From contig BCLD01000020.1 in assembly GCA_001600875.1 (NCBI GenBank), positions 259,106 through 321,510 of the forward strand: a stretch of 62,405 nucleotides of DNA. The letters run 5' to 3'. Below are positions 55,004-62,405 of the stretch, one piece after another (position 1 is the stretch's first letter; every line of letters starts with the position of its first letter). The position numbers and the translations under genes were made by a program. The stretch comes from Solicoccozyma terricola. Lineage: Eukaryota > Basidiomycota > Tremellomycetes > Filobasidiales > Piskurozymaceae. The notes under the pieces were generated by a model, which did not search any database, had not been told where the DNA came from, and saw nothing but the letters and a program-made list of their open reading frames with translations.

Positions 55004-55373
55004 GTTTTTTCGGTTTGGATTTATTTGAAGCTTTGGGTTGTTGGTCCACAACAACACAGCGGAATGGACGTCTATCTTCGGTGACGGAAGGGGGCGAAGT
55101 TTTGCAGTTGGATTTAGCGCGGGGTTTTGGGACGGAACAGGGCCGTTGGACAAAATATGCGGCATCGTCCGTTCTTGGGACGTCGGTCAACGGAAGACGC
55201 TCAACGGAGGTAGCAGCCGTAACATCCACATCCTACGGGGAATCTGGCTCATTATAAGGATAGACATGGCTTTTCTTTTCCTCACCAACTCTGTTTTCCT
55301 CTTTCTGAATCAACGGACGATTTTCACCCCACTCACGTTCCTCTCCACGCGACGGCAGTGGAGGAGAATTGGC
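55004..55373. other. Downstream region of the MYND-HET gene
   Basis: A plus-strand frame (TSIFGDGRGRSFAVGFSAGF) is open here but short and unassigned. The region is the probable 3' UTR and terminator of the minus-strand gene ending at 55374. Confidence 0.4.
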
Positions 55374-57710
55374 TCATCCAATCACTCTTTGCCTCTGCGC
55401 CTCCACAACATAGGTCCCGTCCGCCAGAATGTCGTCACACCCAAGCACGCACGCCTTTTCCCTCACGCGCCAACATCCGCCATCGAGCAGCCGTTCAAGC
55501 TCATCTCGGGGGGCGTCCCCGATGGGGCCTTTGACCAGCCGTTCAAGCAGCCACAGTCGATCTGACAGGCCGAACCTCTTCCCCGCGAGCACCCTTGGCA
55601 CCGCCAAAGCGGTCTGCGCCCTCGAATGCTCCGTGTATTTCGCCTTTGAGTACATTTTGTGTTCTGACGGGATGGGGACTCGGAACACATCCGGCTGTGA
55701 GTTGAGGTCGCAGATGGCGCGTTGGTCCTGGCTGCCTGGCCCGAGGAGCACTCGGGTGCTCATCTCCCAGAAGTGTCCCATTAGCAGAATGCACAGGACC
55801 ATGCGGTACGCGGAGCGGGAGGCGGGGTTGTATTCCTGAGGGTTGTGAGGGCTGTTGTTGGATGGAATGTCCGCTTGAGGTTTTTGATCTCGTTGAGAGG
55901 GGAAGAGGAACTCCAGGACCGCTGCCTGATGTGGTTCGACGGTCTGGTAGCTCTGGTCGACTTCCGCGCCAACTTCGCCTTCAACGCGATCCCATGCACT
56001 CGTCATCCACGGAAGACCGTTGTCCAAGGCACACGCGAGTGTCGTGATAGTCCCTTCGTCCAGCGAGAAGGCGGCGTCTTTCTCCTGCAGGTTGTATGCG
56101 AGACGAATGAGGACTGCGAGGTCGGCTTCAAGGAACTGCCTCGCCAGTCGTAGGGCGCCGGAGCTGGGAGGCTCGAAGGCTGCATGGGGAAGGAAGAAGA
56201 GGTCCATGGTGACGTGGTCGAGTGCGAGAGAAGAAATGCCTTCCGGTAACGGAAAGGGGTGGCGTGTGCTCCACGACGTTTCGTTGGGCCAATTCAACCA
56301 TGACGTCCGTCGACCTTGTTCTCCGTATTGCACCTTTTCGCCTCTGGTAGTGAGGATGGTTGCGTCGCCTGCCGCTAGGGCGAGGATGAGGAGGTATAGC
56401 TTCCCTTCGTCGGATGTCATATCCGCCGGTTTGATGCGTAGGTCCAGCCTGCATATGTTCAATGCAATACTCAGCTTATCCTCCGCGATTTCCGATCCGT
56501 ACTGGAACGTGTTCGCGATGATGTTGCTAAGAGCGTAGTCTTGGCCGCCGAAAAATCCGTTCGTCTGCTGGATCAAATCCGCGTGTTGGTCGCGGACAGC
56601 GTCGGTTTGGAAATAGCCCAGGCGGGACACAAACTCGCCAAAATTATACAGGCCGATTGCTGTGAACTCATCGCTCCCGGGCTCTTGTCGCATAGGGATG
56701 GCGATCACTCGGGCTCCGGAGAGATGATACTCATGAAAACACCACGCGCGGTGGAACCAACGGGCGGAAATGATCTTCCGGACCACCTGAAACACCTCCG
56801 ACATCCTGGAGGGGCTAAAAGTCCAATCGTCATCCTCGGCTACATGCCGGAATGCATCGGTCAACAGCGCGGCCTCGTCGCCTGAGAGCCAGATGTCCTC
56901 GAGCGCCACAAAGACCAGTCTCGCAGAAGCGTACAGCGCGTCCATCGCCGCAATCGCCGCGTGCTTCTCCATCGAGAAGGCATCCTGCCTCATGCACAGC
57001 TGGTCAATCCAAATCGCTTCTTCTTTCGACTCGAGCAATCCCAGCAAGAAGTCCCACAGGCATTTGCAGATGGGAACTTCAACCCCGCCCCCCCGATACG
57101 GTTCTGCAACGGCCGTCCACGTGTCCTCCGACGACGACCTCCGATGGCAGTAACTCAACGCCACGAACGACGTTGTGTTCTTCCCGGTGATCTCCTCCAG
57201 CGGGTCCCGCGACCAGTGGAGCACGCGAAGTGGCGTATCGGAGAACGGGGCGGGCTTCTCCTCGAACTTGTCCGCAATGTCAGGGTTCCATGCTTGGATT
57301 TGCGAGTGTATTTTTTTCGTCTGAGACTTGGTTGCTTGGATGCGCTGGTACGCTTCCTCCAGGAGGCGCTGACGTCGCACGTCATCCAGTTTACTGATTT
57401 TCGAGGAGTCGCCTTGATGCTCTTGCGGCTGGGGTTTTCGAAGGTAGCAGTTGCACGAGAAATTCCATTCGGAAGGGATGGTGTGTGGGCACCTATGGGT
57501 GGAGATACCTTGTATCCGGTGCTGATCGCAGCAGTAATATACAGTGCGGCAGTTGTGGCAGGGGAGGAAAGAGACGGGGAACGAGGATTCGGTGCGGTCG
57601 CAGTACGAGCATCGGCGGGCCGATGGAGCTGAAGATTCAAGTGAAAGGGACATGGTGGAAGTTGGCGTTAAAGGAGCATCCTCACCTTTACCACTCTGGT
57701 CCGCTTTCAC
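55374..57710 (-). CDS. MYND zinc-finger and HET-domain protein
   Basis: A single uninterrupted frame of 778 codons. Residues 34-74 form a MYND-type finger (CSYC...CHNC...YYCCDQH...HRC). A helical linker follows, then a HET domain at about 160-335: FVALSYCHRR (variant of LSYVWG), AIWIDQLCMRQDAFSMEKHA, MDALYASARLVFVALEDIW and ARWFHRAWCFHEYHL. The remaining 440 residues are mostly alpha-helical in pattern and match nothing I know. HET domains are TIR-related and drive cell death in vegetative incompatibility. MYND fingers bind Pro-rich peptides. The gene lies 105 bp downstream of the GTPase-RING-patatin gene on the same strand, so it has little room for its own promoter and may be transcribed together with it. 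An alternative start at residue 20 would keep both domains. Confidence 0.9.
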   Translation of the reverse strand: MKADQSGKGEDAPLTPTSTMSLSLESSAPSARRCSYCDRTESSFPVSFLPCHNCRTVYYCCDQHRIQGISTHRCPHTIPSEWNFSCNCYLRKPQPQEHQGDSSKISKLDDVRRQRLLEEAYQRIQATKSQTKKIHSQIQAWNPDIADKFEEKPAPFSDTPLRVLHWSRDPLEEITGKNTTSFVALSYCHRRSSSEDTWTAVAEPYRGGGVEVPICKCLWDFLLGLLESKEEAIWIDQLCMRQDAFSMEKHAAIAAMDALYASARLVFVALEDIWLSGDEAALLTDAFRHVAEDDDWTFSPSRMSEVFQVVRKIISARWFHRAWCFHEYHLSGARVIAIPMRQEPGSDEFTAIGLYNFGEFVSRLGYFQTDAVRDQHADLIQQTNGFFGGQDYALSNIIANTFQYGSEIAEDKLSIALNICRLDLRIKPADMTSDEGKLYLLILALAAGDATILTTRGEKVQYGEQGRRTSWLNWPNETSWSTRHPFPLPEGISSLALDHVTMDLFFLPHAAFEPPSSGALRLARQFLEADLAVLIRLAYNLQEKDAAFSLDEGTITTLACALDNGLPWMTSAWDRVEGEVGAEVDQSYQTVEPHQAAVLEFLFPSQRDQKPQADIPSNNSPHNPQEYNPASRSAYRMVLCILLMGHFWEMSTRVLLGPGSQDQRAICDLNSQPDVFRVPIPSEHKMYSKAKYTEHSRAQTALAVPRVLAGKRFGLSDRLWLLERLVKGPIGDAPRDELERLLDGGCWRVREKACVLGCDDILADGTYVVEAQRQRVIG

Positions 57711-57815
57711 CCCAACTAGCGTACCATCCGATGTTGTTGCTGCGCTGTTGATGCTCAGCTGGATTCAATGCGAGAATCTGTTTCGCTATCGATACCAAAA
57801 AGATTCAAAGTAGAC

Positions 57816-60800
57816 CTACGCAATAGTTTGCCTTTTGGCTTCAGAAGCTTGACGCTCATACTCGACCAGATCACGATAATGATCTTGATCTATCTCCTCA
57901 TCAAGTTCTTCAAATTTGAACTCGAGGTCAATGTACTGACCGTAGACAGGGAGATTGTCGGCCTTAAAGGGCCAATTGCCATCCTTGACGGTCTCTTCTG
58001 CGTTTCGACTACGTGACTGTGATCCATGGTGGGGAGCTTCACCCACTCGTTGATGCTGAGGTAGGTCGTAAGGCTTGTCAGGGTCATCGCGCCGCGCGAG
58101 ATTGTCGAACGATGCTCCTGCTTCTTGGAACGGAATGTCCAATTGCTGGCGTGACAAACCCCAGGGTCAGCGTATACCACGGCACAGGCGTCGAGCGAGA
58201 GACTAACCTTTGCAATTTCAATACTAATAGCCTTGGGACAGCCCCCGATGCTAAAGGTGTCTTGAGCTTCAAGCCATTGGTCCGGGTATCGAAAGTCTTG
58301 CATACGACAATCAAGTACTATGGTATGCGTATTCAGGTCAGGTAGGCCTTTCATACTGAACTCCCAGCGGATCGGTCGATCCTGTGGCGGGCGCCGTGAG
58401 TTGGGAGGCACTCTCACACCAACGTGCGTATACGTTGTAACATTGAAGATTTCGCGTTGTACCTTTTGCTTTGGATAGCAGTCCCCCAGTCTGTTCATAA
58501 CATTGTCGAAGCCTTCTTGTCCTGGGCAAATCCGGCAACGTATCTCTCCAGTAAGCTCCGTGCTACTGACAGCTGTAATATGGACGAAAAATAGGTTTGC
58601 CAACAGGAGATAGCTTGTTTCTTGCATCAGCTTCGCGCCTCCATCGCGGTTGGTGTTCTCCATCCAGGCCTTTGTTTCCTCTACAAGTTTAGTGATGGCG
58701 GCAGACTCATCCAAACTGGGAACTTTCGAGACGACCGGATTCAGCCGCTGGACCCTTCTGGCCCTCTCCCGTTCCAGGTCATCACCCTGTCGATCCCTTG
58801 TTCTCTCCTTGTTGGCCGGGTGTTCATCGCCGCACAGTCGTCCTCTCATTTCAATCCACATCTTCTCCGTGTTCGTCAGGGTGTCAAAGACGCGAACCCC
58901 AAGACCTGCTGCGTTTGCCAAGTGCCTCTGGATTGGATTGCGCGTTAAGGTAACCCATTTTGGCTGACGGATGTCTTGAGCTCCACGGTCGATATGTCCT
59001 TTCCCATTGCTGATGGAAAGGACGAGGTCGACAGGGATGCTTGGCCACAGTTTTCGTGCTTCATCATACGCCACTGACGCCGGACAATTAAACCTGGAGG
59101 GACGATGGTTTGAATATCGTTTCGCCTGCCTGTGCAAAGAGCCACTCACCTGAAGCCACCATCAAGATAGGCGATGTGCTTGTCTTCTGGGGAGATCCCC
59201 ATTACCTTGGGTAGGACGGGATATGCGGCTGAGGTACACATTGCAGAGAGGAGGGCTGGATAATCTTTCCTTTCCAAATGGTCTGTAATCATCGGATGCT
59301 CGAGCGGTTTATCGTCAACACAGCTGTACCAGCCCTCAGCATGAGCTCAATGATACCGGACCCTAGAAGGTATATCGACTCACTAATTCGACATGATAGC
59401 CACGGACTGGTCGCTATACACCACTGACACTGCAGCGACATGAATACGGGCATTCGTGTCCTTCCTGTCCTTCCTGTCCTTCCTATCATTCGCTTCATTC
59501 ATGTCGTGGTACCTACTTAAAGGTACGTACTCATTCCTCTTCTCGAAGAATCCAGCCAAGGATTTCTTTGGGGAATCGTACATGGTCTTCCACAATAGAC
59601 CGACTTTTTGGACTTTTTCCTGCAATTTCTTTAGGGCAGGGATAGACGAGTGGGGGAACACCTGCAACATTGTCTTTTGGAATGGCTCGGCCATGCCCCC
59701 GGTGGTACGGTGGACTCCCGCGAAGTAGCTCAGGGCTATGATGCCTCCGATACTCGTGCCTACTATGCAGTCGACCAGGCGGGTGATTGGGACACCGAGA
59801 CACATTTCTTCCAGCCCGGATATGATTTTCAAGGACGCGGCGCCTCTTACACCCCCTCCGTCGATGGCGAGGATCCTGCTGCCGGCTTGGCTATCCATCA
59901 GGCGAGGCTGGAAACCCGTGACTGGCGTATCGGGACAAAGAGGGCATTCCACGGTTTCGTATAGTGAGTCTTGTGCTATTCCTGGCAGAGGAGTGACCTT
60001 CTCCACAATGCACCATCGACAGAGATGGTGCCCACATTTGAGGACGGAAACTGGAACAGCAGATGCACAGTGAAGGCAAGCTTCCCTGCACAGTATCCGT
60101 GCACGGCCCAGCTGTCGGAGACGCCTATCGAGTGGTTCTTGCGGAACCAGCGACTTGCGAGTAGGGACAGTCAGACCCTCGAAGGGTCCGGGCTTTTCTC
60201 CGGGCTGGTCTCCGGGAACAGACTTGCCTTGCACTGTGTGACCACGAATATGCGAATTCCTGTTGTTTTCACAGAAGCCATTGTTGCCGAACGCATAGCT
60301 ACAGGGTTGCAACCCGGCTATCCCGTTGATCGCTTTGTCAATCTCTCTGTATTCTGCCTCTGGTAACAAAGTAGCAGTTGTGCGTCTTTGGTGGCGAGCC
60401 TCCCAGACACGCAATGCATCAGTTATGAGGAGCAAAAAGATTCGATAGTTGAACGCGAAGTCTTTAGTCGCGGGGTTGAGGTTCTCCAGCATTTCTGTAG
60501 TAGCGCCGTTGCCAGACCGAAGGAAAGTGTTCCATGCATCCATCGTGCCGCTGGGAATCTCGCCTGCGGAGAAAGCCGAGCATGCTTTCCAAATGTGTGC
60601 GAATAAAACCTTTCGAACACCTCGCACGGGCATCAATTGCAGGATCGCCTCGGACAGATCGAATCGTGGCACCTGACCGTCGGATCCGAGCGTGGAGTAT
60701 TTTGTGAGCGCCTTCTGCAGGAGCAACCTAACGAGAGGCACCGGAAAGTTCATTCCTACATGTTCTCGTGCCAAGCGAGCTGAGTCGATTCCCTCGCCAA

Positions 60801-62058
60801 TCAAGCCCTTCAGTGCTTCCATGTTTTGCACTATAAGCGGGTTGTAGTTTTTGTGATCGAGAGAGGGTAGGTGGATCACTTTGACAGAGGCAACATAATC
60901 ATGCAGTTCCGTCCATAATTCACCAATGCTTCTCCGGAAGCCTCGGGTGAAACTTGGCACGGTCTCCTCTAAGCTCAGATCCGCACTGCCCAATTTGTTG
61001 AAAATTACGATCAAGCTCGGTTTGAAACCGCAACGATTAACGGATCCTTTCGCGCCTTGCCTCGCTTCGGCGATGATTTTCTCGGCAACTCCACTGGAAG
61101 TTTTTGGAGCTGCACCGGACGAGTAGCATATGACGTCCGAGAACAGATACAGAAGGTACGGGTAAGCCTGATCTCTGTTGGCTTTTCTCATTTCGCGAAA
61201 TTGTGTGACAATCTTGCGCTCTTCCTTCATCGTCTTGAAGAAGCCTTGCACTCCGTGGGGAAACACCGATCCTAGGTCATCCTTCTCCACCTTCTTGGCT
61301 TCCTCCTCCACCTTCTTGGCTTCCTCCTCCACGTTCTCGAGGAGGGCTTGCACTCCGAGGGGAACATACGATCCTTCTGCCCCTTCGCAGTCTAGGAGAA
61401 AAACAGGCCTTTCGACATCGTTGCCTAATCGACAAGGATATATACAGATGTCCGCCGTGGTGCTGGCGGTACTGCCAAGGCTGATAACGGGTTTGAGTTT
61501 GTAGGGTAATCGAAGTTCACCTTCACGCCACGGCGCGTTTTCGTTGACCTTTAGGTGACAAATAACTGTCGACTTGCCGCTCCCTGTCTCTCCACGAAAT
61601 GAAACGAAGCTTGGGAATGCAGTACTCATGTCATCCCGTAGATACTCGCGGATCATGGGGCCGAGATTGAGCTGATGCGTCTCCAAGTCCATATAGATGA
61701 AGCGAGACCTGTCCTCCTTCGCCAGACGTTGAATATGTTGCTCTGCCGTTTCTTTCACCTGGCCCTCGGGGACAATCTGGTTTCGGTAGGACATAGCATC
61801 TCGTTTGATGACTTCCCTGCGCTTCCGCTCCCCGAGTGATATCTTCTCATGGTTTGCGAGGTTCGTCGAATGAGGACGGAACTTTGCATAGCAATCCTCA
61901 TGAAATCCTGCCTCGCATCCTACGCAATATATCATTATCTCGATTGGAGGTTTGTTGCAGGACATCGCGCATGTTATCGCCGCCGGTTCGATCGGAAGCC
62001 CCGTTGAAAGCGAATCCTGTGACTCCATAGTATCGATCAAGACTCGAGAATCGCACAC
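57816..62058 (-). CDS. Zinc finger, P-loop GTPase, RING and patatin fusion protein
   Basis: Exons 59384-62058, 59150-59323, 58208-59093 and 57816-58145, with introns of 60, 56 and 62 nt, all GT-AG and all in phase, give 1354 residues. In order: a PHD-like finger (C30 to C56; IYCVGCEAGFHEDC); a P-loop NTPase with GETGSGKST (156-164), LLDCEGAEG (221-229) and NKLGSAD (354-360), the spacing of a GTPase of the guanylate-binding/dynamin-like kind; a RING finger (about 657-709; CLHC, CGHHLC, CRWC-like turn, CPLC); a patatin phospholipase with DGGGVRG (733-739), GTSIGG (Ser769) and DGG (Asp946); then a C-terminal domain of about 400 residues of unknown fold. Every catalytic residue I can check is present. 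Inferred role: a GTP-controlled, possibly ubiquitin-linked lipid hydrolase acting in non-self response. A later start (Met11) is possible. Confidence 0.9.
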
Positions 62059-62405
62059 AATCTGAGATGTGTTTCGTTTCAGTCAACATAAAGTCACGAC
62101 AGCGAAACAGCTGAACATTCGAGCATATCAATTGGCTTGCAAGCACTACGGCACCCTTGCACTGTTTTCCCTTCTATCATTCGGCTTCGCACCCACAATA
62201 CGCGATATTAGTGATGAAGCATAAGGTTTTCGACTTGACACGAGTCAGTGGCCCTTCCGAGACGGCAGACGATCTTGCAACATGGTAGATACCTGTTCTC
62301 AATGCTCTCTGTCGTGGACGATGTGTTTTGGTGGGGCGGCAAAATCGGACAGTGGTTGTTGAGGATGGCATCAGACCATCGCCCGCCCCCCCCCCCCCCC
62401 CCCCC
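62059..62405. other. Upstream region and poly-C end
   Basis: The 5' flank of the GTPase-RING-patatin gene. The last 19 or so bases are C only, probably a contig-end artefact like the G run at 28930. Confidence 0.6.

Noticed and set aside
56961..57632. Plus-strand 223-codon frame opposite the MYND-HET gene
   Set aside because: Antisense shadow of an intact 778-codon frame with clear domains.

Overview
The window looks like a repeat-rich accessory region of a filamentous fungus. Its genes have short introns (43-75 nt). Families present include Zn2Cys6 factors, HET-domain proteins, NACHT/WD40 (NLR-type) proteins, a Dur3-type urea transporter, a fungal opsin and a NIMA-like kinase. The MYND-HET protein and the type of HET protein at 30 kb lean towards Agaricomycetes (Basidiomycota), but this is an inference. 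Two long N gaps (10884-11303, 27477-28096), scattered single n's and poly-G/C tracts show a draft assembly, so some frameshifts could be sequencing errors.

1-20 kb is mostly retrotransposon wreckage. At least four Ty1/copia families can be separated by their LTRs: A (4587-7992), B (11894-12358, minus), C (12372-14966, plus) and D (18324-19827, plus). A and C keep a half-tRNA(iMet)-type primer-binding site. Ty3/gypsy scraps lie at 445-905. Between them are broken host genes: the 3' end of a GH31 gene, a kinase C-lobe, an almost complete NIMA-like kinase (9167-10465), a multicopper oxidase fragment and a decayed Zn2Cys6 regulator. At 19.8 kb a copia LTR abuts the C-terminal half of an NLR with WD40 repeats.

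21-29.7 kb has no gene I recognise. It holds layered repeats: 13-nt CAGATAAATC modules, a minisatellite of about 115 bp that surrounds the second gap, and a 181-182 bp satellite.

29.8-62.1 kb carries the better genes, many from families used in fungal non-self recognition: a truncated HET protein followed by a small membrane protein (30-32.4 kb), an intact alpha/beta hydrolase (40.9-42.2 kb), a frameshifted HET gene (43.5-45.5 kb), undescribed multi-exon genes (46.2-49.6 kb), a patatin-like fragment (50-50.7 kb), an intact MYND-HET protein (55.4-57.7 kb) and an intact 1354-residue protein with a zinc finger, a P-loop GTPase, a RING finger and a patatin domain (57.8-62.1 kb). The last two are arranged head to tail on the minus strand, 105 bp apart. 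Within this part, 35.1-37.6 kb is a chimera of a microbial-rhodopsin N-terminus and the C-terminal part of a Dur3 urea transporter. Gypsy LTRs, a MITE-like element with a 9-bp target duplication, and a gypsy gag are interspersed.

Working interpretation: a fast-evolving allorecognition or immunity-like island embedded in transposons. The intact GTPase-RING-patatin and MYND-HET pair is its most promising and least described part.
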